Source: Desulfobacteraceae bacterium (GTDB lineage Bacteria; Desulfobacterota; Desulfobacteria; Desulfobacterales; UBA5852). Taken from it: 64,000 bases of DNA. The notes under the pieces are model-generated. The model had not been told where the DNA came from, made no database searches, and saw only the letters and a program-made list of their open reading frames with translations. Made by a program: the position numbers and the translations under genes. Of this stretch, positions 19,641 to 29,746 are shown in pieces (position 1 is the stretch's first letter; the number at the start of each line of letters is the position of its first letter). The stretch lies in the NCBI GenBank assembly GCA_014237395.1, contig JABZFP010000013.1, positions 1-64,000 of the forward strand, in the 5' to 3' direction.

Positions 19641-19820
19641 CCTTTGTTCCGCGCCGAGCATCGACGCTTCGGCCGGGAAAAGTGCGCGGACTGTCTGAGT
19701 CCGCCGAGAGGCGGGCGAGTTTCCGCGCGCACCGGCCGCAGAGGCGACGCGCAGGGTTAAGCGGGACACGGGCGTCTTCTTTTGGTTCCGTTTTCTTCCA
19801 CGCGGAAGAAAATGAACAAA
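19641..19820. repeat. Structured 180-bp dispersed repeat, copy A
   Basis: Aligns essentially without gaps to 35577-35756 in the same orientation. Contains an outer 9-bp stem (19682-19690 with 19722-19730), an inner hairpin at 19700-19715 closing on a GAGA tetraloop, and a 9-bp terminal hairpin at 19791-19812 with loop ACGC. Differences from copy B keep the pairings. No protein is predicted that both copies share with codon-like conservation. Confidence 0.85.
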
Positions 19821-19902
19821 TTCAGAAAATTATCCCGTAAAATGACAGATTTTTTGTGTACCTTCCATTGATACACTCGTAAAACGTCTTTTAGCTGTCA
19901 TT

Positions 19903-20145
19903 CCGGACTTGATCCGGAATCCAGTTGTCTTTCAAGGCGTTAAAACAATGGATGCCGAATCGGGGTCCCGGCATGGCAGGACGAAAAAGACTCCACCTTG
20001 TAATTATGACACAGTCTCACAGGCGGAAATCAATTTATTTCAATGAGTTATGGACTCCCGCCTTCGCGGGAGTGACGGCTTCAGGATTTTTTACGATTCC
20101 ATCCTTTCTTCCACGTGGAAGAACCGGACTTGATCGGGCATCCAG
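19903..20145. repeat. Cluster of short REP-like repeats
   Basis: A unit beginning CCGGACTTGATC and ending ATCCAG occurs twice (19903-19924 and 20124-20145). Between them are a hairpin ACTCCCGC-CTTC-GCGGGAGT (20054-20073) and an 18-bp palindrome (20106-20123). The pattern is that of extragenic palindromes spread through many proteobacterial genomes. No transposase of the REP-associated type is in the window. Confidence 0.75.
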
Positions 20146-20159
20146 AACGCATTTGTCAT

Positions 20160-20197
20160 AAAAAAATCCCGCCGGGGGAAAACCCGACGGGATTTAA
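20160..20197 (-). terminator. Rho-independent terminator of adk
   Basis: On the minus strand an 11-bp stem (ATCCCGTCGGG pairing with CCCGGCGGGAT, one G-T pair) is followed directly by a run of T. It lies 36 bases past the adk stop. Confidence 0.85.
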
Positions 20198-20233
20198 TTT
20201 CAAAACGCTAACCCCACATCAATCCATTGGGGA

Positions 20234-21361
<1,128 letters not shown>

Positions 21362-21568
21362 TTGAAGGAAATCGCAGTCAAAGTCTACGATAACGATATC
21401 GAAAAAGCGATGCGCATTCTGAAGAAAAAAATTCAGAACGACGGTCTCTTCAAACGGCTGAAGCTGAAAAAAAGCTACGAAAAGCCGAGTGAATTCCGGC
21501 GCCGCAAACAACGCGAAGCGCTGCGCCGCGAACGCATTGCCGCAGCCCGCCGAAGCTATCGACGTTAG
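21362..21568 (+). CDS. rpsU: 30S ribosomal protein S21
   Basis: 68 residues, very basic. KEIAVKVYDNDIEKAMRILKKKIQNDGLFKRLK followed by YEKPSEFRRRKQREALRRE is the S21 signature. The start codon is TTG at 21362, giving the normal N-terminus, with a purine-rich AGGGGG site upstream. It is a monocistronic gene bounded by its own promoter and a strong terminator. Confidence 0.95.
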   Translation: MKEIAVKVYDNDIEKAMRILKKKIQNDGLFKRLKLKKSYEKPSEFRRRKQREALRRERIAAARRSYRR

Positions 21569-21587
21569 TCGTTCCAGTGTCATCTAA

Positions 21588-21618
21588 ACCCGGCAGTCCT
21601 GACTGCCGGGTTTTTTTG
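21588..21618 (+). terminator. Rho-independent terminator of rpsU
   Basis: A perfect 11-bp stem, AACCCGGCAGT with ACTGCCGGGTT and loop CCTG, is followed by seven T. It lies 20 bases after the rpsU stop. Confidence 0.93.
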
Positions 21619-21634
21619 TGGAAGGGATCGTCTG

Positions 21635-22915
21635 ATGGAAGCCTATGAACAATGCCTCAAGACCATGTACGGGCTCCGGCGGTTCGGCATCAAACTGGAG
21701 CTGGATGTCATTTCACAAATTTTAGAGGGGCTCGGGCAGCCCCAGAACGCCTACCGCACCATCCATTTAGCCGGGACCAACGGCAAAGGGTCCGTGGCCT
21801 CCATGCTGGCCGGCATCCTGCAAACCGCCGGCTTCTCCGTGGGCCTTTACACCTCGCCGCACCTGATCCATTTCAACGAACGCATCCGCATCGACGGACG
21901 CCCGGTGACCGATCCTGAAATCGTCGAGGCTTACCGCGCCATCCGCAAGGTCCAGGAAGGCGACCGCGAGCCGACCTTCTTCGAGTTCACCACCGCCATG
22001 GCGCTCCACTTGTTCAAACAGCACCGCGTGGATTGGGCCGTGGTCGAGACCGGCATGGGCGGCCGCCTGGACGCCACCAACCTGCTGGCCCCCGAGGTGA
22101 GCATCATCACCAATATCTCGCTGGAGCACAAAGGCTACCTGGGCAACACGGTGGCCGCCATCACCTACGAGAAGGCCGGCATCATCAAGCCCGCCACCCC
22201 CGTGGTGACCGGTGTCACCCAGCCGTCCGCCATCGCCGTGGTTGAAAAAAAGGCCCAAACGCTCAAGGCCCCCTGCCATCGCATGGGACGCGATTTCCGC
22301 TGCCGCCGCCTGCCCTCCGGCGGCTTCCATTACACGGGTCTGGACCACCAGTGGAAACATCTCACCACCAACCTGCTGGGGCCCCACCAGGCGGGCAACG
22401 CCAGTCTGGCCCTGGCGGCCACCGAAGTCCTGATGCAAAAGGGCGTCGCCATACAAGAGGACCACATCCGCCAGGCCCTGAACCGGGTTTCCTGGCCGGG
22501 ACGGCTAGAGACGGTGTGCCAGGAACCCAAGATTATCCTGGACGGGGCCCACAACCTGGCAGCCGCCCGCAACCTGGGCCGCTACCTGGCGGAAACCTAT
22601 CCGGACAACAAGATCATCATGGTGGCGGGCATCCTGGACGACAAACCGGCCGAGGAGATGCTCTCCGCCCTGCTGGCCGTCTGCGACCATGCCGTGATCA
22701 CCTCCCCCACCATCGACCGTGCCATCCCGGCCAACGTCCTTGCCCGCACGGCCAGAAAGTTTGTGGCCAAAGTGGACGAGCAGCCCACCGTGGACCGCGC
22801 CGTGGCCCGCGCCCTGCAGATCGTGCGCCAGGATCAGGTGATCTGCATTGCGGGATCTTTGTATGTGGTGGGTGAGGCGATGCAAACCCTTCAACAAATG
22901 GGTCTTATGAAATAG
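21635..22915 (+). CDS. folC: Folylpolyglutamate synthase / dihydrofolate synthase
   Basis: 426 residues, Mur ligase superfamily. IHLAGTNGKGSVASMLAGIL is the ATP-binding P-loop, FFEFTTAMALHLF and VVETGMGGRLDATN carry metal and folate contacts, and LDGAHNLAAARNLGRYL marks the C-terminal domain. It adds glutamate to dihydropteroate and folates. A GAAGGGATC site lies before the ATG. It lies between the rpsU terminator and the tRNA gene and is the only gene of its unit. Confidence 0.94.
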   Translation: MEAYEQCLKTMYGLRRFGIKLELDVISQILEGLGQPQNAYRTIHLAGTNGKGSVASMLAGILQTAGFSVGLYTSPHLIHFNERIRIDGRPVTDPEIVEAYRAIRKVQEGDREPTFFEFTTAMALHLFKQHRVDWAVVETGMGGRLDATNLLAPEVSIITNISLEHKGYLGNTVAAITYEKAGIIKPATPVVTGVTQPSAIAVVEKKAQTLKAPCHRMGRDFRCRRLPSGGFHYTGLDHQWKHLTTNLLGPHQAGNASLALAATEVLMQKGVAIQEDHIRQALNRVSWPGRLETVCQEPKIILDGAHNLAAARNLGRYLAETYPDNKIIMVAGILDDKPAEEMLSALLAVCDHAVITSPTIDRAIPANVLARTARKFVAKVDEQPTVDRAVARALQIVRQDQVICIAGSLYVVGEAMQTLQQMGLMK

Positions 22916-22967
22916 TCAGTTTTGTTCCAGAAAAGGCGCCTTTCGACGGAGACACTGAAGTGGCTGG

Positions 22968-22996
22968 TTGACATACTCATTTAATTGCAATAATTG
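22968..22996 (+). promoter_or_regulatory. Sigma-70 promoter of tRNA-Arg
   Basis: A consensus TTGACA and TAATTG are 17 bases apart. Predicted start is about 10 bases before the mature tRNA. Confidence 0.65.
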
Positions 22997-23012
22997 GAAT
23001 TGCACAAATTGC

Positions 23013-23088
23013 GCGCCCGTAGCCCAGGGGATAGGGCGTCAGCCTCCGGAGCTGAAGATCGCAGGTTCGAATCCTGCCGGGCGTACCA
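23013..23088 (+). tRNA. tRNA-Arg (anticodon CCG)
   Basis: 76 bases with genome-encoded CCA. The acceptor arm GCGCCCG pairs with CGGGCGT (terminal G-U), the anticodon loop CTCCGGA sits on a TCAGC/GCTGA stem, and the T arm has GGTTCGAATCC. Anticodon CCG reads CGG arginine codons. A two-gene candidate defence insert starts about 240 bases downstream. Confidence 0.96.
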
Positions 23089-23096
23089 AATAAAAA

Positions 23097-23131
23097 CAAA
23101 GGGTTAGCGAGTTTTCGCTAACCCTTTTTCA
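23097..23131 (+). terminator. Rho-independent terminator of tRNA-Arg
   Basis: A 12-bp stem, AAAGGGTTAGCG with CGCTAACCCTTT, is closed by a short AGTTTT loop and runs into T residues. It begins 9 bases after the tRNA. Confidence 0.9.
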
Positions 23132-23324
23132 TCTATAAATTCTTTTTACCCCACACTATTCCCCACAATTCAAAGCCTTGTTGGTTACTTAAAATGTCCC
23201 TTCAGGGGTAATAAGATTTTAAGAACTGCTATAATGTACCAAGGTAAAAAATAGGATTCGGCTTACTTCAGGAAGTTTCATAAATTGAGATAGGTAGCGG
23301 GTCCAAAGCGCGTCATAATGCTAA

Positions 23325-24137
23325 TTATTTACTTCTTTTGATGTTTTTTTTACCACCTGATAATCTTGAAAGAGCCGCGTTTATAAGTCTTTTACCTCTT
23401 GGTGACAAAGCAGTTTCACTTTCCATAAAAAAGTGGTCCTTTAGCCTCTTACATACACCATCAATTCCTTCAAAAAGATTCCCTGCATGTATTCCCATCA
23501 AGCTCAAATCTTTGAGTGCAAAGCGTGATTCCTCTACGGGAATTATTACTTTTTGCAGCAGACCCGGGTGGTCCAGCTCATCCATTATTGGGGATAATTC
23601 CTCATCTAGAGAAAGGGGTGATAGCGAAAGTGTAAACAACCCATCTTGCGCTAAAAGGCGTTTGTTAAATCTATGATCAGGAAGAATAATATGAAATGGA
23701 CACTCGCATAGCTTCTCCTCGATAAACCGCACTGAATATTCAGCGTTAAAAAGCCATACTGCTATGTAATCGCTCTCGGGTTCGCGATACGCTATATCTA
23801 TAAAAGCAAAATAGGCCGCAACGTAAGGCGAGTTAGTCCAATCTAGTAGAGGTGTAGGAAAACCATGATGTTGTAAAAGGCCAATTAGACGATTTTGATC
23901 ATCCTGGCTTGTTAAATCAAAGTCATAATCTATATAACTTGCCACTAATCGTTTTGCCTCTGGCAATATGATTTCAAAATATTTCCTAAAATTTGACCCA
24001 TCTATAAAACGTGTGTAGCTGGGATCCAAATGCCACTCGCAATTTGACTGCCCTCGAAAAATCGTACCAGGATGGAATTGCGTCTCCAAACAGTAGTTCT
24101 TAAATTCTTTCCAAGTATATTCTGAAATAGGTATCAT
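23325..24137 (-). CDS. FRG-domain protein, candidate defence effector
   Basis: About 270 residues. The FRG domain is clear: GTIFRGQSNCEWHLDPSYTR near the start, then LIGLLQHHGFPTPLLDWTNSPYVAAYFAF, the conserved HxGxPTxLLDWT-type core. The domain's biochemical function is not established; it occurs in many defence-island proteins. The ATG at 24137 is preferred; a TTG at 24167 abuts its would-be ribosome site. It begins 33 bases after the helicase stop, so the two are co-transcribed. Codon use is AT-richer than the neighbouring housekeeping genes, suggesting transfer. Confidence 0.8.
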   Translation of the reverse strand: MIPISEYTWKEFKNYCLETQFHPGTIFRGQSNCEWHLDPSYTRFIDGSNFRKYFEIILPEAKRLVASYIDYDFDLTSQDDQNRLIGLLQHHGFPTPLLDWTNSPYVAAYFAFIDIAYREPESDYIAVWLFNAEYSVRFIEEKLCECPFHIILPDHRFNKRLLAQDGLFTLSLSPLSLDEELSPIMDELDHPGLLQKVIIPVEESRFALKDLSLMGIHAGNLFEGIDGVCKRLKDHFFMESETALSPRGKRLINAALSRLSGGKKNIKRSK

Positions 24138-24170
24138 AATTTTTTCGGCATAGGTAAATTTAGCCAACCT

Positions 24171-27101
24171 TCATGAACCAATGACTTTCAACCTCGCATT
24201 AGCCGACTCAAGCCACTCATAACAAGCGATTAAAAGGGTGTTGGTGTTTTTTGTCCGAACGGATTTTTTGCAGTTGATACCAGGATTGACGATTACAACT
24301 TCAAAGTTCCATTCGTTCGCGTGGAATGCTCGTTCGATCTTTTTTAGGGGGTCACCACGGCCTTTCACCATTACAGTTGCCGGTCGATTTGTGCCCACGA
24401 CTCGCTTATGTAATTTGGACAACAGCGAATTACTGCCTATATGGTCCACGCTTCGGAGAACTTGCTCCAAAACCTTAAGCTCATCAAGCCGTGCTCCTGG
24501 CAATTTCTTTGGAGAGCATGCCTTACAGTGATAAAATCGAACTATTGAATCTGTTGGCTGTATCTCAATGAAATCAGCAATTTCGCGGCTTGCGTGATCC
24601 TTCACAATAATCGTGTTGCGGGAAGCTGCTGCTTTGAGCCAATGCTCAAGCTGATCATGTATAGTCCACTTACCGGGCTCGGGGATCCGGCTTTTTTTGG
24701 GATTCTTCGCATCGTGATACTCAAACTCGATATGTATATCGCAACGAGACCAATCCCTGCTGGAGTCAAGACATTCTTTAGGTAAAGAGGATAATTGTAG
24801 ACTGGGTTTATAGCGACAACCACCAATGATGGTGCTTCCATCTTGAAGCAAGAAGACTGGCGGATCAGTATCTAAAAACTCACCAACGGATTTATAATGA
24901 AACTCTCGGCCATTATCTACCTTTAGTGATGGCAGGTCATCCCTGTCAAACTGCCACCTTGGGGCAGAAAGGGAATAATTGAAGCGCGTAACTTCGGTGT
25001 GCTCATCATCACCCATCCGCATTTCCCCTCGGACTACTTTCTTGTTCGCGGAAAGGCTAAATCTCTCAAATGAAATATTACCGACCTTTATATCTTTACC
25101 ATTCAACCGAAATGAGACTATTAGCGCTGGGTCCCAGCGGGCATAAATAGAGAGTGGTTTTTCTGGAAACGACGAAATAGACTCAGGAGTGGGAAGAAAC
25201 TCAACATTTGGTAAACGACCATCCCCCTCCGTTTCTAAGGATCCAGCAATTCGATCACACCAATCTTTAAACTGGTTCAGTGACGCACGCTTAATGGACC
25301 ACACGCGAGCCTGATTGCTTGCTACCCCCCGAGTTTCTCCTGTCGTGTACTTGGCTAAAGCGTGGCCGGGGGTAAAGGAGCGGGAATCCGTGGGACGCAC
25401 AGCCCCCTCGACTTCAGATCCAATATAGGTCTTGTATGAAGGGACAGGGCCGGAACTGCGCGACAGATTTGATAAGCCAAACATTAGATACTGAGAAGCT
25501 GATGCTTGTCGGAGGGCCTTTGTCACTGTAGCAGCATTTATTCTTGTAACCGCTTTACCCCACAGGGTATCCCGAACCATGCCGGCAATCTTATTGGAAG
25601 TTGTATATTCAAACAGGTGCTTTGATGCATTATGCCAGTAGAAGACATGTAGGTCAAAATGGGGAGCAGTTAAATCAGCATTTTCAGCCCACGGAAAGGA
25701 TTTTTCGATTGCAGTGACCAACACAAGCATGTCTTTGCCTTGCAATCTCTGATAAACGGGAACAATGCCTTTGCGTAAGTCCAGCTTAGTTTCGAACCTT
25801 AATTTTTTCGAACTACGGCTGGTGTATACACGGGCACTAAAAAATGGTTTTATGTCATCGGTTCTGAGATCAAGTTCTGTTTCTACGTCAACAACACCTT
25901 GGAAATTTGATCGCCTCGTAGCCCGTCCAATGATCCGTTCGACCAACTTAGGGACAAAATCACGCCATGAATTGTCATGGGTATAGAGCCTCTGCAAGGG
26001 TCCTTTGACATCATCTGGACAAGCAATCAGATGCGGTTCTCCAATGTCAGCAGATGCTTCTCGACAAATCCGACCAACAAATTGCACAGTTGCCGGAAAC
26101 GACTGTTTAGGCTTGTGGAGCACAGCAATTTTAAGGTTTGGAATGTCTAACCCCTCGCCCACCTGATCTATGCAAACTATGCCATCTATCTCTCCTGTCC
26201 TTAATCCTTCTAACGCTTTTTTGTTGTCCTGAAGTGTCTGTTTGTAATTTACTTCCTCTATTTTTAGACCAGCATCCCTGTAAAGTTTGATAAGCTGGGA
26301 AGATTTGGCCACACCTTCAGCTCTAATCAGTAACCGTACTTTGGAATGAGCTTTTTGTTGTTTCTTGAAGACCGCCACTGCCCTACCACAGAGTTCCTGA
26401 TCCTTTTTCTTTTGATTCTTAGGGTCCACGCCGTGATAGGTGATAGGTGCATAAATGCCAGCATCTAACGCCTTCTTCATAGGATAGTGATAAACTAGCT
26501 TTGCAAGAAGCCGCCTGTTGTCATTGCGAAAAGGTGTCGCCGTTAAGAGAACAAAACGGCTTTTGGCAAACGACTCCATGAGTATTTGCCAAGTGCGAGC
26601 CCGTGAGTGATGTGCCTCATCAAAAAAAAATAACGTTTCGGGACCGAACAAATCAGATGGTGGGCCCACAATGTCCTCGTAACCTGGACTAGTGGTGTGC
26701 GGTGTTGCCACAATGACATCATGGCTAAGGAACGCTCTCCACGCCTTGGGCGACGTCAGTTGACCTTGATGGTCATGTGCCCGAGGTGCTGGAGCATCAG
26801 CTGGGAAAGCGCCTATTTCCTTCAGGTCCGACAGAGTGGAAAAATTTTTATGGATTTGCCCCCTGAGTGCAACCGAGGGCGTTACAATTATAACCCGCTC
26901 TGCTTTTAACAAAAAAGAAAGCATCATCATGAGCAAGGTCTTACCAGAGCCTGTTGGCATCGAAACAAGTGCTGGCTCAGAACTAGCTGTAAAATGTGCC
27001 TGGGTTGCCCATGCCGCCCCCACCTGGCATTCTCGGTAGTTGGCCTTGCCGCCAATCTGAATTGCTTCCAGCTTATCAGCATTATCATTAAAGAAGCTCA
27101 T
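24171..27101 (-). CDS. Large DEAH-box superfamily 2 helicase with nuclease-like C-terminal part
   Basis: 976 residues. Motif I MPTGSGKT at 48-55, DEAH as FFFDEAHHS near 160, motif III LLTATPFRND near 187, and motif VI QFVGRICREAS near 345 define an SSL2/type III restriction-like helicase core. The remaining 600 residues are unfamiliar. A C-terminal stretch has REIADFIEI followed by IVRFYHCKA, an acidic residue then Lys arrangement resembling PD-(D/E)xK nucleases; that reading is inference. Immediately upstream of the FRG gene in one operon next to a tRNA. AT-rich composition suggests horizontal origin. Alternatives: DNA repair helicase or orphan restriction subunit. Confidence 0.85.
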   Translation of the reverse strand: MSFFNDNADKLEAIQIGGKANYRECQVGAAWATQAHFTASSEPALVSMPTGSGKTLLMMMLSFLLKAERVIIVTPSVALRGQIHKNFSTLSDLKEIGAFPADAPAPRAHDHQGQLTSPKAWRAFLSHDVIVATPHTTSPGYEDIVGPPSDLFGPETLFFFDEAHHSRARTWQILMESFAKSRFVLLTATPFRNDNRRLLAKLVYHYPMKKALDAGIYAPITYHGVDPKNQKKKDQELCGRAVAVFKKQQKAHSKVRLLIRAEGVAKSSQLIKLYRDAGLKIEEVNYKQTLQDNKKALEGLRTGEIDGIVCIDQVGEGLDIPNLKIAVLHKPKQSFPATVQFVGRICREASADIGEPHLIACPDDVKGPLQRLYTHDNSWRDFVPKLVERIIGRATRRSNFQGVVDVETELDLRTDDIKPFFSARVYTSRSSKKLRFETKLDLRKGIVPVYQRLQGKDMLVLVTAIEKSFPWAENADLTAPHFDLHVFYWHNASKHLFEYTTSNKIAGMVRDTLWGKAVTRINAATVTKALRQASASQYLMFGLSNLSRSSGPVPSYKTYIGSEVEGAVRPTDSRSFTPGHALAKYTTGETRGVASNQARVWSIKRASLNQFKDWCDRIAGSLETEGDGRLPNVEFLPTPESISSFPEKPLSIYARWDPALIVSFRLNGKDIKVGNISFERFSLSANKKVVRGEMRMGDDEHTEVTRFNYSLSAPRWQFDRDDLPSLKVDNGREFHYKSVGEFLDTDPPVFLLQDGSTIIGGCRYKPSLQLSSLPKECLDSSRDWSRCDIHIEFEYHDAKNPKKSRIPEPGKWTIHDQLEHWLKAAASRNTIIVKDHASREIADFIEIQPTDSIVRFYHCKACSPKKLPGARLDELKVLEQVLRSVDHIGSNSLLSKLHKRVVGTNRPATVMVKGRGDPLKKIERAFHANEWNFEVVIVNPGINCKKSVRTKNTNTLLIACYEWLESANARLKVIGS

Positions 27102-27380
27102 GCTTAGGTCCTAAAATCCGGAATTTGATAGAAGGATGCAATGAAGGCACTCAAGTGTGGAATAGGGGTCAGAAAAGGGGTCAAGTCCGCTCTTGGCCTT
27201 CATGTGGTATTGATTTAGGTTAGGGGACGAGCCAATGGGTGTGGACGCTTCATATTTCCACATACAATTTGCTTTACATTTTAAATTCTTGCTGATCATC
27301 GATTGGCTCGATATCCTCTTCAATCCCAGATCACCTCCTGATGCATTACCCCCTATTGCTTCCTATAAAGCGGAACCACT
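27102..27380. other. Spacer at the right edge of the helicase insert
   Basis: 279 AT-rich bases. Contains a partial GGGGTCAG repeat (27166-27182, two imperfect copies) but no copy of the tRNA-Arg 3' end and no integrase fragment. I see no clear promoter for the helicase gene. Confidence 0.5.
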
Positions 27381-28115
27381 TCACGGCATGCGCCGGATAC
27401 GCACCCCGATGCCTTTCTGGTCTTCGAGCAGCGACGTAAGCTTGGCCGTATCCGTGTCGCCGAAGTGATAGGGGTAGAGAATCCCGGGCTGGAAGGCGCG
27501 GGCCGCGTCGGCGACCATTTCCGGGGTCATGGTGTAGGGCAGGTTCATGGGCAGGAAGGCCACGTCGATGTTACGCAGAGCTTTCATTTCGGGCGTGTTT
27601 TCAGTGTCGCCGGCAATGTAGACGCGCGTGTCGCCGAAGGTCAGGATATAGCCGTTGCCGATGCCCCTGGGATGGAAGGGCTCCCCGTTGTCACGCTTGT
27701 GGACGAGATTGTAGGCCGGCACGGCCTCGATCTTTATGTCGTCGATAGTCTGGACATCCCCGTTTTTCATCGACCGGCTGCCGGAAACCTGGCTTGCGGC
27801 GGCAGCGTTGGCCACCACGATGGTCTTGGGCTTGATGACCTTCCCCAAGGCCGCGGGGTCCAGGTGGTCGCGATGTTCGTGGGTGATGAGCACGAGGTCG
27901 CTCTTGGGCAGCTGCCCGTAGTCGGCGAGTTTGCCGTAAGGGTCGACGTGGATGACTTTTTTCCCAAACGTCAGATAGAGAGATCCGTGGCCGATGAAGG
28001 TGATCTGCAGGTCGCCGGCCGAGGTGGGAATGACATCGGTTTCAAAGGCGCCCGAGGCACCTGCGGGGGCGGCGCACAAGGCGACGGCCACCACCCATGG
28101 CATGAATCGGTTCAT
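27381..28115 (-). CDS. Exported metallo-beta-lactamase-fold hydrolase (UlaG-like)
   Basis: 244 residues from the ATG at 28115, which follows a perfect AAGGAGG. A signal peptide occupies residues 1-22 (MNRFMPWVVAVALCAAPAGASG). The fold carries HGSLYLTFGKKVIHVDPYGK, the zinc motif THEHRDHLDP (HxHxDH) and YIAGDTENTPEM, ending with LYPYHFGDTD. These match the L-ascorbate-6-phosphate lactonase-like branch of the MBL superfamily. Substrate unknown; the signal peptide implies a periplasmic role, which is unusual for UlaG itself. Confidence 0.85.
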   Translation of the reverse strand: MNRFMPWVVAVALCAAPAGASGAFETDVIPTSAGDLQITFIGHGSLYLTFGKKVIHVDPYGKLADYGQLPKSDLVLITHEHRDHLDPAALGKVIKPKTIVVANAAAASQVSGSRSMKNGDVQTIDDIKIEAVPAYNLVHKRDNGEPFHPRGIGNGYILTFGDTRVYIAGDTENTPEMKALRNIDVAFLPMNLPYTMTPEMVADAARAFQPGILYPYHFGDTDTAKLTSLLEDQKGIGVRIRRMP

Positions 28116-28300
28116 GGCTTCCTCCTTTTTTTCGTAAAATGATTGCAAAGGAGAGGATCCGCATGTCGTGAATGCCCGAAGCTGACCTCGATACATATGT
28201 GCATACGCTTATTACCGATCAATATCAACCACAAACACCCCTTACTGCCCTGCGGCCACTATTGTGGATGGCGAGATAAACCGTTCCGCTGACCATCTAT

Positions 28301-29746
28301 CTAATTACAATCAGTTTCAGGAGCCGCCTCAGAACCATTCCAGTAGAATTCCGGCTTCCAATATTCGAAATTGTCAAAATCACCGTGCATCTGGGGACCG
28401 TTTTCTTTTCCCTTTCCAAATATTTTAAAGTGAACCCGACTGTTAACATCCGTGGGGATTCGATAGAGGGTTTGATACATATTGCTCCACCGCCCGGCCC
28501 GCCGATCGATTTCGGTGGCGGGGGTGGTAAAATTATTGTCGATCCAGGTCAGCAGGCTTCCACTGGGGACCACCCCCCCGATATTCAACTCCCGGTCTTC
28601 ATTCTCGGGGTCCAGATACAACCCGTAAAACCTGGAATCTTCGTTGTCTTCCAAATACGGGATTGTTTTCTGGAAAAAATTCCGCACCGAATCGGCCGAC
28701 GCCATGTGAATGATTTTCGTGAAATTCAAATCGTGAAACAGGCTGACGATCTCGTTGCAGACAATGGCTCCCATGCTGTGTCCGCAGAGCGTAATCTCCA
28801 GTTCGAATGGGTTGTTTTCTTCAAATTGTCTCAATTGTGTTAGGAATTCGGCCAACGCTCCCGTTCCGGCCGGATAGTTCTTTTGCCACTTTTTAAGATC
28901 CCGGCCAGCCCAGTTCCGGTAATCGGTATATTCGCGGGGCTTTCGGATCATCGTGTAGGTTCGGCGGAGCATGACATCCCAGGCGGGTTTGCTCATGGTG
29001 TAGACGAAGGGGGTCGTTACCAGTTTAGCCGGTATCGTGAGAAACCAGAACACGCTTCGCAGGTTGTTCGAGCTTTCCGGAAAATCAGCCGCGTAATAGA
29101 TATTGAAACATCCATTATCGACATTGTCATCGAAGTATTCGTCTTCGTCCATGGTGATGCTGTCGAAGGAATGCTTTCCCTGGACAACCAGCGATTTCGG
29201 CGCATAACCGATCGATCCCAATACGTCGGAAACAAAATATATGGGGGAGGTATACTTGGCTGAATTCGATTTTTCCCCCTGTCGGATTCGCCACAGGTGT
29301 CTTCCATAGGCGCGCAGTCCGTCCGATTGCCAGTTGATGAAGATCGGGAAATACTGGTCGTCTTTAATCTTCTGGTACTGCTTTTTGGTTCGCGTGATGC
29401 CGTCCGCGGCACTGTTGAGACCGCCGTGCACATAAATCAGCAGTTTCCTTACACCCGGGTCATCGGACGGATGGTCACGAATACGACCAAACATGCGCGT
29501 AAGGAAACTGCTGTATTTTACTTGAAATTTAGTGATCCCCTCTGTCTCGCCCTGCTTGGCCTGATTAACCGCCTGGATGTACTGTTCTTCATTGTCGCCG
29601 TAATCGATCTCATCTTCTACATAATTGCCATTGCGATCGATGTTGATCATGTGGGTGGCGAATTTATCGTCTACCACAATCGGCGCAGACGAACAGCCCG
29701 CCATGGCCAAACTCAATACGATTGCCAAGCCGTATAAGATTCTCAT
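28301..29746 (-). CDS. Lipoprotein with alpha/beta-hydrolase (lipase-like) domain
   Basis: 481 residues from the ATG at 29746 preceded by AAGGAGGG. Lipobox LAMAGC gives a lipidated Cys near residue 17. KLLIYVHGGLN near residue 105 resembles the oxyanion loop, and ITLCGHSMGAIVCNEI carries the GxSxG nucleophile elbow. The whole is about twice the size of a minimal hydrolase and ends with an uncharacterised region. Likely an envelope-anchored esterase or lipase of unknown substrate. Monocistronic as far as visible. Confidence 0.75.
   Translation of the reverse strand: MRILYGLAIVLSLAMAGCSSAPIVVDDKFATHMINIDRNGNYVEDEIDYGDNEEQYIQAVNQAKQGETEGITKFQVKYSSFLTRMFGRIRDHPSDDPGVRKLLIYVHGGLNSAADGITRTKKQYQKIKDDQYFPIFINWQSDGLRAYGRHLWRIRQGEKSNSAKYTSPIYFVSDVLGSIGYAPKSLVVQGKHSFDSITMDEDEYFDDNVDNGCFNIYYAADFPESSNNLRSVFWFLTIPAKLVTTPFVYTMSKPAWDVMLRRTYTMIRKPREYTDYRNWAGRDLKKWQKNYPAGTGALAEFLTQLRQFEENNPFELEITLCGHSMGAIVCNEIVSLFHDLNFTKIIHMASADSVRNFFQKTIPYLEDNEDSRFYGLYLDPENEDRELNIGGVVPSGSLLTWIDNNFTTPATEIDRRAGRWSNMYQTLYRIPTDVNSRVHFKIFGKGKENGPQMHGDFDNFEYWKPEFYWNGSEAAPETDCN

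Larger units (their letters stand above)
19590..20233. other. Repeat-rich spacer between cca and adk
   Basis: 644 bases without a gene. It is filled by three unrelated repeat types: a 180-base structured element (19641-19820), a set of short REP-like units (19903-20145) and the adk terminator (20160-20197). Short open frames here are by-products of the repeats. Confidence 0.8.

Noticed and set aside
23089..28300. Possible integrative element with attachment sites at tRNA-Arg
   Set aside because: No second copy of the tRNA 3' end and no integrase gene or fragment in the region. Only composition and position suggest transfer.
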